Source: Fragilaria crotonensis (lineage: Eukaryota; Bacillariophyta; Fragilariophyceae; Fragilariales; Fragilariaceae). Taken from it: a stretch of DNA of 60,826 bases. The stretch is taken from assembly GCA_022925895.1 (NCBI GenBank), contig JAKSYS010000366.1, positions 1-60,826 of the forward strand. Reading direction: 5' to 3'. Under the pieces are notes generated by a model. That model saw nothing but the letters and a program-made list of their open reading frames with translations, was not told the DNA's origin and did not search any database. Numbering within the stretch: position 1 is the first letter of the stretch; each line of letters begins with the position of its first letter. This document shows, one piece after another, positions 46,018 through 58,415 of this stretch. The position numbers and the translations under genes are program-made.

Positions 46018-46512
46018 TTAAAATTCAGTGTCTTGGGTCACATCAGCAGTTCCTATCGATGAGCTTTCAGACAACGAATCCGCAGAGGACAATTGTTGCT
46101 GCTGCAAACCATCATCTGGATCTTGATTGACCACAATTTGTTGCATCACAACCATTGACGCCATCTTGAGTTCATCCGCAGAAAAGTGTCGAGTGAAACC
46201 AAAGATCCACGTTAAAATCATCATGGCGAGTGCGTTCAAGACTCCTGCAAAATGTAGATTCTTGTATTCATCCATGTCGGCAAGTAGAATCATTTGGCAG
46301 TATAGTACGGGTATAAAGGTGATAACGTTCAAGCCAAGGATGCAAGCCAGTGCGCCGGGTGTGGAACCAAGATAGGTGCCGTACGCAATGGCAATGATGA
46401 AACGGAGCCACACAATGCAGTCTTCCAATTCTGGGAAGGACTCTGGCGTCGGTTTTGATCCAACTGCCGCGAACTTTCGTAGAATGTGTTGAAAACGCTT
46501 CAGTGTCAGCAT
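46018..46512 (-). CDS. Rab5-interacting-family membrane protein
   Basis: 164 residues from the ATG at 46512 (MLTLKRFQHILRKFAAVGSK). The core, PELEDCIVWLRFIIAIAYGT with P-x6-ILGLNVITFIPVLY, MDEYKNLHFAGVLNAL and LTWIFGFTRHF, matches the Rab5ip/RAB5IF (EMC6-like) pattern: W-x-R-x-I-I-A, an LY-ended second helix, D-x-(D/E)-EY, then a last helix ending WI. Three hydrophobic helices are expected. Family members sit in the ER membrane and assist multipass-protein or respiratory-complex assembly. A Gln/Ser-rich acidic tail follows the last helix. An open frame extends upstream to 47001, but its composition is unlike coding sequence, so I start at 46512. Confidence 0.6.
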   Translation of the reverse strand: MLTLKRFQHILRKFAAVGSKPTPESFPELEDCIVWLRFIIAIAYGTYLGSTPGALACILGLNVITFIPVLYCQMILLADMDEYKNLHFAGVLNALAMMILTWIFGFTRHFSADELKMASMVVMQQIVVNQDPDDGLQQQQLSSADSLSESSSIGTADVTQDTEF

Positions 46513-47119
46513 GATACTAATCAGAATATGATGAGTGTGTGTCGAGTGTAAGAGTGTTGAGGATGTTACAATGTGATCGAGAGCTGAGTCGAGCGTCGAG
46601 TGGATTGAGCGTGGTTGTCTTGAGATCTCGTGTCTTGTTGTCTTTCTATCATACGACAGTAGATATCCCAGTACGGAAGGATCAGTACCAGTATCTCGTA
46701 TCCCGTCGTCATCAACAATTCTGAGCGAGTTATTTGTAAATATCAGTATCAGAGTCGATATTATCGTAACTGTTCGTAATACGGTATATGTGCCAGGTAC
46801 CAGATGCCGCCAGTTCTCGACTTCTTCACCGACGTCCGTCCGACAACCCGTAACACTCATACACAATACACAATCCTTGGTCGAGAATCTTGCTTCCAGT
46901 GGTGGTGAACTGTGAGCCAATGGTGTTTTGTGTTTTGGCTGGTCAGAGTCGCACCAGTACCAGTCGTCTGGAGATTTGAGAGATTTTATGTATTTCGTCA
47001 CCGAAAATTAAGAATGCGCAAAGTGGCATAATTTTCTGTTCATCGACACTCTGCCTCGTCTCTACATATAGTGCTGCTTCTCGTTTGATTTGGATGATTG
47101 TGTGAGATTAGATTAAACA
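46513..47119. other. divergent intergenic region
   Basis: Between the Rab5ip-family gene and the importin gene, transcribed away from each other. No ORF of note beyond an upstream extension judged non-coding. It presumably holds both promoters; no specific sites were recognised. Confidence 0.35.
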
Positions 47120-50100
47120 ATGACGAGCCCAGAAGACATCACCCAGATGGCATCCTTGATGCTTGCGCTGACGCAGCCAGATACCGAAACGATTCGACAA
47201 GCGGAACTTGCTTTGAAACCCATTCTCAAGGATGCCAGGTCGGTCCCAGCATTGTTGGAAGTTATCAAGGCGAGAGGCATCCATGTAAGTTTTGATATTG
47301 TTATTCCATTTGCTGTTTATATATGTGTTGGGATGGCTAGTATATATCGGTGTTGAACTGGCGACTATGACATGTTTTCGCATTGGCATGACGGCATTGC
47401 TGCCTGCATCCCACATGGCAGTCGTCATCTATTGATGGAGTTGTACTCGAGGACATGGCATTCCACTTGTGGCTGCGCCGATGCATATTCAATGTGAATG
47501 CACAATGCTTATAGTGACACCTATATCATCCTCCTTACTAACTATTTCACTCTCCACCACACCGACGCTACCCACACAGTCCAACGCAGTTCGACATGTC
47601 AGTGCCATTGTCTTGCGAAAGCGCATCACAGGTCACTACACCAAGTTCGACGAAAAGACCAAGACGGATCTCAAGACGGAGATCCTGCACGTGCTCGCGA
47701 ACGAACCGGAACGTCCGGTTCGCGGTGGAGTGGTCGGAATCGCTGCGGCGATTGCCAAAATTGAAGAACAAGCCAACGGATGGCCCGATTTGTGGCAGTT
47801 TGTGGCGGCAGCCTCGTCCGATCCACATCCCGATGCACGCGAACTCGCATTTTGGATCCTTTCCGAAACGACCGATACGATTGGAGTGCATCTTGGAACG
47901 CAGTTCCAGCACTTGAGCGACTCGCTCTTTCGGGCGGGTCTGCAGGATACCGAAAGCAAAGTCCAGAAAGCCGCAGTCAAGGCTCTTGGCCAACTCATGT
48001 CATTTTTGGCGAACGAGCCTGACGTTGATACCTTTTGTGTGCTCTTGCCAGGCGTCTTGCAAGTTGCTGCGCAGTGTGTTCAGGCGCACGATGAAGATAC
48101 GGTCGCGACGGTTTTGGACGTTTTGTACGATTTGGCATACTCGCCGTCGACTGCCGTGGCGAGTCAATTGAATGAAATGGTGAGATTCGCCCTCATGTGC
48201 ATGGCGGATTCCAACTTGGAGATGGGCGTTCGTGACTCGGCCGCCCTTGTCATTGCCACCCTGGCCGAGGCGAAACCCAAGTCGCTGGGAAAAGAGGAAC
48301 TTTTGATCTCCACCATTCTGGACACTTTGTTTCTTCTCATTGAGAATTCACCAGAATCCGCGGCTGGTGCTCTCCTTGAGTCTAATCCCGCGTGGAAGGA
48401 GGACATGAACCTTGAAGATGCTACCGATGAGCCGACGGAAACGAGTATGGCCCAGGGAACACTTGACATGTTGGCTTGTGAGATTCCCAAGAAATACATT
48501 TTTCAACCAGTCATGTCGCGGTGCATTGCTCGATTGTCCTCCAAAAGCATCGGCACGTAAGGCCGGTATTGCTGGATTGGGTGTTATTGCCGAAGGTGCG
48601 CCGAGCCTCTTCGAGAACACTTGCACGATGTTATGCCCCACGTCTTCTCTGCCGCCGGCGATGGTGACGCTCAAGTTAGAGAGTGTGCCTGCTTTGCGTT
48701 GGGTCAGATCTCCGAACATTGTCAACCAGAAATCTTGGGATACTCAACCCAAATTTTGCCCATTGTCTTTGCTCTCCTTGACGACACTACCGTCAGTGTG
48801 CAAGCAACTTCTTGCTATGTTCTCGAAATGTTTTGCGAACGCTTGGAGCCAGACGCAGTCCGCCCTCTTCTCGACCCATTAGTCCGAAAGCTGGCTGCCA
48901 TGCTTGAGGCAACTACCAAGCGCAGTGTACAGGAGATGGCTGTTGCAGCATTGGCGGCCACTGCTGTTGCCGCAGAGGAGGAGTTCACGCCTTATGTTGG
49001 TGGTGTTGCAGCTCTCATGACGAAGCTCATGGCCCTGCAAGAGGAGCGTCTCTATTCCCTTCGTGGACGCGCCTTGGAATGCATGGGCCACATGGCTATT
49101 GCTGTTGGAAAACAAACCTTCCGTCCTTATTTCACAGGCACCATGCAGTGCGCGTGTGACGGTTTGGCGACCGAAAGCACCGACCTTCATGAGTTCGCCT
49201 ATGCTGTGTTTGCCAACCTTGCCAAGGTCATGGGCGAGGAATTTGCTCCAGTCTTGCCGGACCTTGTCCCTCATTTGATCAAGGTTATTGGTGCTAATGA
49301 GGGTCACATGGAAAAGGCTGATGGCGAAGATGTAAGTGCTCAGTTGATACGGTTGTGATGTTTAGGATGACAACGATTAAACTCACTATGCAAGCATGAA
49401 TTGCAATCGCTTTGTTATGTGTCCCCTCAGGGTGATCAGTTCAACAACTTGGATGACTCGGACGATGAAGAAGATGAGGATGGGGCTGGATACGTCCTCC
49501 ATGTTCGTACTGCTCTTCTCGAAGCCAAAAAGGGTGCGATTACTGCGATTGGCGAGATGGCTGCCCACACTGGATCTGCGTTTGTGCCTCATTTGGAAGA
49601 AGTCATGGAAGTTCTCAGTGAAGCTGGCCGAACTCACTGGCACCCGCTGGTCAAGTGTGAAGTTGCAGAGGCGTTGCCATCCATGGTCATTCCGTCGGTC
49701 GCTGCCTATCACAATGGAGAGATTTCATGGGAAAAGGGTGACGTGAGAGGCGCCAACCCCATGTCGCAGCATACCGCCGCTATTACTTCTGCTGTCCTTG
49801 CTGAGCTGATCGCACTGATGCAAGATGATGACAAGGATACCGTTGGAAAGGCTTGCGAAGGAATTCAGTCTGTGATTGAGCTTGTTGGACCACATGCATT
49901 GGTCCCCGTGGCCTCGGAATGCTTGAAGAATACTCACGAGCTCCTGACAAAGAAGGCGCCATGCCAGCAAACAGATGAGAGTTTTGAGCAGCTCGAAGAT
50001 GACGACGATCATGATTCTTTCATGACTTCTGTCTGCGATCTGGTCGGCGGTTTCGCGCGAGTAATGGGACCTCACTTCAAGGAATACTTGACCGAGTTCC

Positions 50101-50702
50101 TACCAGCGATTTGCTCTTACGGTAAATCGTCCCGCCCACCCTCAGACCGATCCATGGCGATGGGATGTCTCAGCGAGATTGCTCAAGAACTTGAAGGCGC
50201 TATTGCCGAATTTTGGCAACCAGTGTTTTACCCGGCTATTCTCGCTGGATTGGCCGATCCTGATGACAGCGTGAAGAGAAATGCTGCCTTTTGCAGCGGA
50301 GTATGCTGTGAGAATTTGGGAGAAGCGATTGTTGGCGAATATCCCACCATCCTGCAAGCTATCTCGCCACTGTTTTCCATTGACCCTGCGCAAGGTGATT
50401 CATCTGCCGCTTGTGTTGACAATGCTGCAGCTTCCGTTTCCCGCATGATTATGGCGTCGCCGAACTTTCCTTTGGGACAGGTTATCCCTGTTTTGCTCAA
50501 GGCGTTGCCTCTCCTCACGGACATGACGGAGAACATTACTGTATACACGTGCTTGTTGGGACTGTTGCAAATGAACCAGCCCGATCTGTTGGAAAACAAG
50601 GCGGATCTGAAGAGAGTGTTTATGGAAGCCACATCAGACGCTTCCAAGGTTGCTGAGGAGATTCAAGAAAAGTTGCGATTGGCCGCGTTGTCTTTGAACT
50701 AA
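47120..50702 (+). CDS. importin-4/Kap123-type karyopherin beta
   Basis: Exons 47120-47284, 47580-49331 and 49431-50702 (introns 295 and 99 bp), all phase 0. About 1063 residues once two breaks are bridged: near 48530 (SRCIA / LDCPPKASARKAG; 2 bases) and near 48597 (IAEGA / AEPLREHLHD; 1 base). Total loss of 3 makes the sum divisible by three. The N-terminus has the importin-beta pattern (DTETIRQAELALKPIL) and VRHVSAIVLRKRITGHY; the rest is HEAT repeats (e.g. RECACFALGQISEH, LYSLRGRALECMGHMAIAVG, SVKRNAAFCSGVCCENLGEA), with an acidic loop (NLDDSDDEEDEDG) before LHVRTALLEAKKGAI, as in Kap123/importin-4. It carries cargo such as ribosomal proteins and histones into the nucleus in a Ran-dependent way. 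Length matches the family. Confidence 0.9.
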
Positions 50703-51953
50703 TTAATCTGAAGCTGACGTGAAATTAGGATATTCTTGCATGTCGATTATAATTCTTCTATACTGTATACTGTATCTGACCCGTCCATGATGCGATATGG
50801 ATTGTTTTCAGACTCACTGTTGTTCCAACTATTTGTTCCCATTTCTCCTCTTTTTTTGTATGATTCTCAAGACGGTACTAAAGATTTGTCATTATCCAAT
50901 TTGGTTCTGCTGGCGAATCAGGCGGCATGCATCCGTGGGAAATGATATAGCTCTGACGATGTTTGGGCTGCGTTCATCAAACCTCTTTCCGTGATGCCTT
51001 TATACTTGAAGATCTGAAGGCTTGGTACACTGGACTGGTCAGTAGTTGCTGAGTGCTGAGTGCTGAGGTGCATGGCCCGCATGCAGGAAGAGGCCAAACA
51101 AGTCAACCTAGCAACTACCAGGTACAATCTGCAGTACACGCAAGGAAACGAAATGCAAGCATTGTCATGAGAGAGCTGACCAAAGCCAACAGCTTGTGAT
51201 GAACTTGAGAGTAAGGAATGAACGGAGTACGAGAGATTCCCAATGTGTCGCCCCACTCAACAAGTTATAACTCATAACTACAATGCCATACTCCCTCTGT
51301 CCTAACCATGACTGCGTGGTCGTTCACGTTTGAGCGCCTATTCCCTTATATTATTAAATGTTCCATTTACAATGATGACGAAAAGACAACTTGAGTTCGA
51401 CTCGGGAACAAAACCAACGAATGCCATGATACTACAGTTTGAGAGTAGCGAATGAGATACTCGCATTCCAACATTCTGCCAGATGGAGCAAATGTCGCCT
51501 TTTGATTTGAGTGACGAATGGAAACCTTCTCGTTCACGGACGATTAGGATAAACATATTACTCCGGACTCTCGGACTATGATGTAAGGGAATACGTATTG
51601 CACATAGACGACAGCATATATTTGGAGCTACATTTAAGAAGGATTTCGATTTATTTGATATACTGGAACTTACTGGGGTACAAGAAACTGCGATGCTCGA
51701 AATACGACTTGGCTCTCACTGGTACTGAACCACTATGTCATACTTGTACTTGTTGTACTATTAGGAAGTATGTGTAAACGAGTCATTCCGAATGCCGATT
51801 GTAACGTGACTCTCAAATCGTAAAAAAGGCTCGGACGAAAAGGTCGCACAACAATTACCACAAAAACCCACTTTCTTGGTTTGTTTGGTCACATATTTCC
51901 TTCCCTACCCTTGAACAACAAAGCCAGCCTCTTTCGTGTAAAGGATTCATCCC
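50703..51953. other. intergenic stretch
   Basis: No gene seen. A short GCTGAGT triplication lies near 51050. The end is the leader of the secreted repeat protein. Confidence 0.35.
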
Positions 51954-54900
51954 ATGAAGTTTATCGGTGCCGTCAACATCGCCTTTGTGCTGGTCGCCTT
52001 CTCAGATGTTGTCAACGCGAGAATGCCTCGTCCAGAGACTCCGACTGCCAGTCCTTCAGGAAGTGCTTCCCCAGCGACTCTCCTACATCGAGCGTTGGGC
52101 CGTCTGCTACTCTAGCAGACACGGGAATTTGAGAACGGAGGCTCCTAGTCGTCAGACGTTGCTCCCAATTACTCAACGGTGATTGAGCCGACCTCTCCTC
52201 CGATCCAAACACCGAGGCGATCAACCTAACCAAGTACCAAATGATTCTCCAACTGACTCACCGAACGATCAAGCACCAAATAATGCTCCTACCGAGGCAC
52301 CAAAGATTCTCCGATTGGCTCACCAAACGTTGCACCTACTGAGGCGACGACAGCCTCACCTACCGAAGATGTCGATCCTTCGAGTCACCAACTGATCCTC
52401 CAGACGAGGCAAAGACTGATGCTCCTATCCAGGCACCAAATGATGCTCCTTTCCAGGCTCCCAACGATGCACCCGAAGAACCACCGACTACTGCTCCTTT
52501 CGAGGCACCAAACAGTGCTCCTAACGAAGTCCCCAGTGATGCTCCTGCCAACGCACCAAATGATGATCCTGCCAACGCACCCAATGATGCTCCCTTCGAG
52601 GCACCCAGCAGTGCTCCAAATGATGCTACAGCCAACACTCCTGATCCATCACCGACTGAAGTACCAGACGATGCTCCCTTTGACGTTCCGAGTGCGGCAC
52701 CCAATGATGCGCCTTTCGAGTCACCGGACAATGCTCCTTCTGTTGATCCGACGGATCCTCCGTTCGAGCACACGATGCTCCAAACCAAGAACCGAATGAC
52801 ATTCCAGGCGCAGCACCAAATGATCCTCCATTCGAGCAACCAAACAATGCTCCTAGCCAAGCACCCAACGATTCTCTAGCCAAGAGCCGAATGACGTTCC
52901 CGACGGAGCGCCAAGCGGAGCTCCTGTCTTAACCAAACGATGCTCCTACCCAAGCACCCAACGAGGTTCCTTCCGATGAACCGAATGATGCTCCTAACCA
53001 AGCACCCAACGGTGCTCCTAGCCAAGCCGAATGACGTTCCAGACGCACCACCCGTTGAAACACCAACTGGAGCTCCTGTTGAGCTTCCAAACAATGCTCC
53101 TAACCAAGCACCCAACGATGTTCCTTCCGAAGAACCGAAGGATGCTCCGACACCGAATGATGCTCCTAACCAAGCACCCAACGGTGCTCCTAGCCAAGAG
53201 CCGAATGACATTCCTGATGCAGCGCCAAGCGGAGCTCCCTTTGACGCACCAAATGATGCTCCTATCGACGCGCCAAACGATGTTCCTTCCGATGAACCGA
53301 AGGATGTTCCGAGCGAAACACCGAATGATGCTCCTAGCCAGGAGCCGAATGACGTTCCCGACGCAGCACCAAGCGGAGCTCCTGTCTTGCAACCAAACGA
53401 TGCTCCTACCCAAGCACCCAACGATGTTCCTTCCGATGAACCGAAGGATGTTCCGAACGAAACACCGAATGATGCTCCTAACCAAGCGCCCAACGATGGT
53501 CCTAGCCAGGAGCCGAATGACGTTCCCGACGCAGCACCAAGCGGAGCTCCCTTCGACGCACCGAATGATGCCCCAGCCAGAACCGGGTGACGTTCCAGAC
53601 GCACCACCAGTTCAAACAGCAACCAGAGCTCCTTTTGAGCTTCCGAACGATGCTCCTAACCAAGCACCGAACGATGCTCCATCCGATGAACCGAAGGATG
53701 CTCCAATCGGAGCACCAAACGGTGCTCCTAACCAAGAACCAAATGACGTGCCTGACGGAGCACCAAATGATGCGCCCGTCAACGCATCAAGTGGAGCTCC
53801 TGTCGTGCAACCGAACGATGCTCCCAGCCAAGAACCGAATGACGAACCTTCTGAGGTACCGAATGATGCTCCCGACGAAACACCGAGTAATGCTCCAAAC
53901 GAGGAGCCAAACGATGTTCCTAACCAAGGACCGAATGACATCCCCGGTGCAGCACCAAATAATGCTCCCTTCGACCCACCAAACGCTGCTCCCTTCGAGG
54001 CACCAAAAGATTCACCCTCCGCAGCACCAACACCCACTACTATGTTGCCGAACTTGACAACAACTCCGATCCAAGATTCTACACCCGTCCAATCACCAAC
54101 CAAGTACGATCAGCCCCCATCCCCTACCAAAAATGACTCCGATGACATTCCAACGGGTAAAGGAAAGGGTTCAGAACCCGTCAAGTCTCCAACCAAATAC
54201 GACCAGCCCCCGTCCCCTACCAAGAATGGCTCGAACGATGCCCCATCGGGTAAAGGAAAGGGTTCAGAACCGGTCAAGTCTCCAACAAAATACGACCAGC
54301 CCCCGTCGCCAACCAAGAATGGCTCGAATGATGCCCCATCGGGAAAAGGAAGGGTTCAGAACCCGTCAAGTCTCCAACAAAATACGACCAGCCTCCATCG
54401 CCAACCAAGAATGGCTCGAATGATGCCCCATCGGGAAAAGGCAAGGGTTCAGAACCTGTCAAGTCTCCAACCAAATACGACCAGCCTCCATCCCCAACCA
54501 AGAATGGCTCGAACGATGTTCCATCGGGTAAAGGCAAGGTTCAGAACCTCAAGTCTCCAACCAAATACGACCAGCCCCGTCCCCTACAAGAATGGCTCGA
54601 ACGATGCCCCATCGGGTAAAGGAAGGGTTCGGAACCCGTCAAGTCTCCAATCAAGTACGACCAGCCCCGTCCCCTACCAAGGATGACTGCAAACCTGTCC
54701 AATCACCAACCAAGTACGATAAGCCCCCATCCCCTACCAAAAATGGCTCGAATGACGTTCCATCGGGAGAAGGCAAGGGTTCGGAACCCGTCAAGTCTCC
54801 AACAAAATACGACCAGCCCCGTCGCCAACCAAAATGGCTCGAATGATGCTCCGTCGGGTAAAGGCAAGGGTTCAGAACCCGTCAAGTCTCAACCAAATAC

Positions 54901-55526
54901 GACCAGCCCCCGTCGCCAACCAAAATGGCTCGAATGACGTTCCATCGGGTAAAGGCAAGGGTTCAGAACCCGTCAAGTCTCCAACCACGTACTACCAGGC
55001 CCGTCGCCAACCAAAAATGGCTCGAATGATGCCCCATCGGGTAAAGGAAAGGTTCAGAACCCGTCAAGTCGCCAACAAAATACGACCAGCCCCGTCGCCA
55101 ACCAAAAATGGCTCTAATGATGCTCCGTCGGGTGAAGGAAAGGGCTCGGAACCCGTCAAGTCTCCAACCAAGTACTACCAGCCTCCGTCGCCAACCAAGA
55201 ATGGCTCGAATGACGTTCCATCGGGTGAAGGAAAGGGCTCGGAACCCATCAAGTCTCCAACCAAGTACTACCAGCCTCCGTCGCCAACCAAGAATGGCTC
55301 GAACGATGTTCCGTCGGGTAAAGGAAAGGGTTCAGAACCTGTCAAGTCTCCAACCAAGAACGACCAGCCCCCGTCCCCTACCAAGAATGACTATAAACCT
55401 GTCCAATCTCCCAGCAAGTACGACCAGCCTCAAAACAACAAGCCGGTGCAATCGCCAACCAAGTGTGATCCATCTCAAACTTCTACAAAGTATTACCAGC
55501 CTTTCAAATCGGGGTCAACGCATTAA
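51954..55526 (+). CDS. secreted Pro/Asn/Asp repeat protein (frameshifted)
   Basis: Begins MKFIGAVNIAFVLVAFSDVVNA, a clear signal peptide, then Thr/Ser/Pro-rich sequence. Region 1 (about 52240-54030) is built of roughly 8-residue N-D-(A/V)-P-x-x-x-P units (e.g. NDAPNQAPNDVPSEEPKDAP) with a longer-order period of about 70 residues. Region 2 (about 54090-55430) is about 15 copies of a 31-residue unit, SPTKYDQPPSPTKNGSND plus (V/A)PSGKGKGSEPVK. The C-terminus is QTSTKYYQPFKSGSTH. Reading frame is lost repeatedly (e.g. near 52050, 52780, 52925, 53030, 53585, 54350, 54535-54630, 54825, 54890), nearly always where one copy has one fewer C or G than its neighbours. Low complexity, very few Cys, acid/base-alternating: suited to cell wall, mucilage or silica-associated matrix. 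No named family (it lacks the Cys pattern of pleuralins); function is inference. Confidence 0.7.
52240..54030 (+). repeat. intragenic NDxPxxxP coding repeats
   Basis: Dozens of 24-bp units of the form GATGCTCCTAACCAAGCACC with variable middle codons, grouped into higher-order blocks (compare 53205-53420 with 53345-53580). Consistent with expansion by unequal recombination. Confidence 0.85.
54090..55430 (+). repeat. 93-bp intragenic tandem repeats, about 15 copies
   Basis: Units carry TACGACCAGCC, CCAACCAAGAATGGCTCGAA, CCATCGGGTAAAGG and GGTTCAGAACCCGTCAAG, at about 93-bp steps; some are 90-92 bp through single-base losses. One interior copy (about 54690-54720) is shortened. Confidence 0.88.
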
Positions 55527-56136
55527 TCGTTTGCATATCCGCCTCGCCATGGCATGCTGAAAGCAGTCGAAGTCCATTTATTGACATCCCCAGCCGTAGT
55601 ATCCTCCTTCATCAAGAATAACACGAATAAATTGCAACTTTGCTTGTTACAGGCAAATCATGAAACCTTCAAAGATTTCCGACTCCTGGATCTAAGTATC
55701 GCCGTGCATCCAAAGGAAGGCCATCGTGATGTCTCGTCCATTTATCCTACTCCTATAATTTGCTTTTGCGGGTGTGATGAGTGCGTGTATCATATGTTCT
55801 GTGTTCGTTTGTTGCGGACTTATGACCACTGACCATTCTGGGTACTGTCGTAGTGTCACGTCGATACACGTACTACTGGTTTACAGTGCATAAATCGATC
55901 TGTAATTTATGTTGAAACGGCAGTGTGTACAGAACTGGTACTTCGCTACTACCAGTACAGTAGTGGGGGGAAGGCAAAATCGGGATTGCCGTCATTCCAA
56001 TGACTTGCAGGCACATGTAGTATTCCTTTGTCCTTGAATATTTCGCATTGCGTCGTTTGCCAAACATCTACCACTCTGCTGACTGCCGTGTTGCACAGTT
56101 GCTGCCCCTTAAACACAGCACCGATCATCAAACGTC
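55527..56136. other. intergenic stretch
   Basis: No gene seen; GTAC/CAGTAC words occur near 55930-55970. It ends in the leader of the ArfGAP gene. Confidence 0.35.
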
Positions 56137-57502
56137 ATGACTGCCGCGGAAGAGAAAGTGAAACGTTTGGCAAAATTGAAAAGCAACACGATTTGCCCAA
56201 ATTGTGGAACGGAGAAGAAATTTGGTTTTGGTTCTGTCTGCATCAAGTTTTACACGTTTGTTTGCAATGAATGCAAGTCTAGCCATCAAGCTATATCCCA
56301 TCGATGCAAGTCAACAACCATGTCCAGTTGGACTGATGAAGAGGTTGCTGAATTGGAGCGCAAAGGCAACGAATATTGTCTTGGAACCTGGCTAAAGCAT
56401 GCTCCACCTTGTGGTCAGAACGGTCGTCCACAGCCCGGAAGTGATTTGACCGTGTACAAACGATTCGTCGTGGATGCTTATGAAAACAAGCGGTACTTTG
56501 GAAATTACGACGGACCTGTCTCTGCTACCGTTGCCGTTGCTGCGCCTCAGGCACAGGTTGCACGGGCTGCTCCTCCACCACGTAGCGCCGCGAGGACTGA
56601 TTTCCAAAGGATGAAACAAGTGCCGGCACCTGCATCGGCCCCGACGCCTCCGTTGGTAGATTTGCTGGACTTTGCTTCTCCCGTTTCTTTGACAACAACA
56701 GCAACTCCTGCACCCTCGATTGATCTCTTTGGTGACTTTACATCTGCACAATCCGAGGCTCCGACCTTTGATGCTTTCGCCGTTCCCTCCAGCCAGGCAC
56801 CAGCTCCAGCGGCGAACAACGATTTGTTCGAATCTCTAAACCAGAACTCTAACATGAAACCAGCTTCAGTGGCACCAGCACCAAGATCGGCGGACTTTAG
56901 TGGATTCGCCATGCCGCCAGCTACTGCTGCTGCTGCTGGAGCTCCATCGACTGCGTCTGATTTCAGCGGACTTGTGGCCCCGACCGCTTCGAGCACAAAA
57001 AAGCCAATCATGCGTTCCAGTGCTCAAGGTGGAGTCATTTCCATGATGAGTGCAGTACCACCGCCTGTCCCACAGTCATATGGCCATCAAATGCCACCAC
57101 ATCAGAATACCACCAGGATGCAACAACAGGGTGGAGTCATGATGAATCAGAACATGAGCATGATGGGTGGCTACAACAACCCACAAATGCAGCAGCAGTT
57201 TGCGATGCAGCAACAGATGTTATGCCTATGCAACAAAACCAAATGAATGGTTTCGCCATGAATCAGACGGGAGGAGGAACAATCGGTCACGGTTTCGGTG
57301 GAACGATGAATGGTGTCATGCATCAATTTGGAGGTATGAGTATGAACAACGGAGGCATGATGGTGGGTGGGATGAACCATGGCGGCATGGCGCATGCTTC
57401 CTTCGCGGTGGTACCGCCGCAACAGCAACGACAAACAATGTCAGACAACGTGATGCCGGCGGAAACGTTATGGATATGTTATACACTCAAAAGAAAACCT
57501 AA
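56137..57502 (+). CDS. ArfGAP-domain protein, AGFG/AGD14-like
   Basis: Starts MTAAEEKVKRLAKLKSNTIC. An N-terminal ArfGAP zinc finger: Cys20-x2-Cys23, then Cys43-x2-Cys46 (spacing 19 instead of the usual 16), FVCNECKSSHQAISHRCKS, SSWTDEEVAELERKGN and a KRFVVDAYENKRYFG helix. The catalytic Arg that normally follows the His (C-x2-C-x3-HR) is Gln51 here, so GAP activity is doubtful. The middle is Ala/Pro/Ser-rich with VDLLDF, IDLFGDF and DLFESL motifs, typical of clathrin/adaptor-binding proteins. The tail is Met/Gln/Gly-rich. A base is missing near 57218 (QQM / MPMQQNQMNG), and a second change of frame before 57450 gives the natural end GGNVMDMLYTQKKT at 57502. Expected role: membrane trafficking adaptor at Golgi/endosomes. 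Confidence 0.8.
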
Positions 57503-58200
57503 AGAGCAATTTTTGATGTTTCTGTAGAAATGCCCCGAGGAATCGGATCGACTAACTGCTTCCACACGAGCACTTCTTGAGGAGGCATTCTTTTTGCCAG
57601 CCCCGGGCCACCCAGGGTCACACGTGGACTAATATTCATGTCATTGGATCTTGGTCTCTCGGTCAGGATACTGTCGGCTACAGTTCGCTGCGATCTCGAG
57701 AGTAATGACCCGATAATCTTCTGAACTATTGGTGCCACATTCGATAACGATATCAGCAAAATCTATGTTAAACCCAATTTGTTCGTCGTTCGTTTCCACG
57801 ATGGAATTTCTGACGACTCGCGCTCACTCTAGGCTGCGTTAATCGCTCTCGACTTATCCACGTCAACACGATCGACTTTCTCAGTCAATACTGTCATCCG
57901 ATGATTCGTCTGCGTCTAGTGTATCATCATAGTAGCAGTGAATTAGGCTTTCAAGATCTGCTTTCCAACTATTTGGAGTGTTTAGCGATAGACCAAACGA
58001 AAATCTCTTGATTCAATTTGATGAACGAGTACGATACATGTTGTATGATTTGGCATCCAGTCTTCGAATGCCCTTCACGTAATCCAACATAAACCTTTGA
58101 AACTAAAAGATTAACACGTGTCAATTAGAAATCAGGTTCCACCTTGTCTGTCAAATGAAGTCCGATCCTGCATCAAAGCTTAGGGTCGACCAGACAAACA
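57503..58200 (-). other. coding-like minus-strand segments, unassigned
   Basis: Two protein-like stretches. (1) About 58105 to 57891, preceded by a TTTTAG acceptor-like site: MLDYVKGIRRLDAKSYNMYR, then an in-frame TGA, then GLSLNTPNSWKADLESLIHC and an acidic end. (2) About 57810 to 57640: VETNDEQIGFNIDFADIVIE and CSRQYPDRETKIQ. These may be 3' exons of the minus-strand gene upstream or of a separate decayed gene. No family recognised. Confidence 0.3.
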
Positions 58201-58415
58201 GATACAGAGTTTGTTCAGTGAGCGACCGCATCTCGTTGGAATAATATCATCTGAGCCATTCCATTTAAAGTGTACCATTGCTTGTGCGAGTCAGGTACGG
58301 AACAGGAATCGATGGACGAAAGCGAGGTGGATCTCCACCCTGAGGGGACAACATCGAGACTGCCTTCGGAATCGTTCTGAAGTGCGATTGGTTTCTCAAA
58401 TTCCTTGTCCACCAA

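Noticed and set aside
46513-47001. N-terminal extension of the Rab5ip-family protein (open frame from 47001)
   Set aside because: The extension is Ser/His/Thr-rich with no family similarity, while MLTLKRF at 46512 gives a protein of normal size beginning just before the conserved core.
54090-55430. Regular about 93-bp repeats as a possible CRISPR array
   Set aside because: There are no unique spacers between short identical repeats. The whole unit is repeated, it is in protein-coding sequence with a constant 31-residue translation, and the host is eukaryotic.
51954-55526. Assignment to pleuralin/HEP or silaffin families
   Set aside because: There are no PSCD-type Cys-rich repeats and no Lys-Lys-Ser silaffin blocks; only the general low-complexity secreted character is shared.
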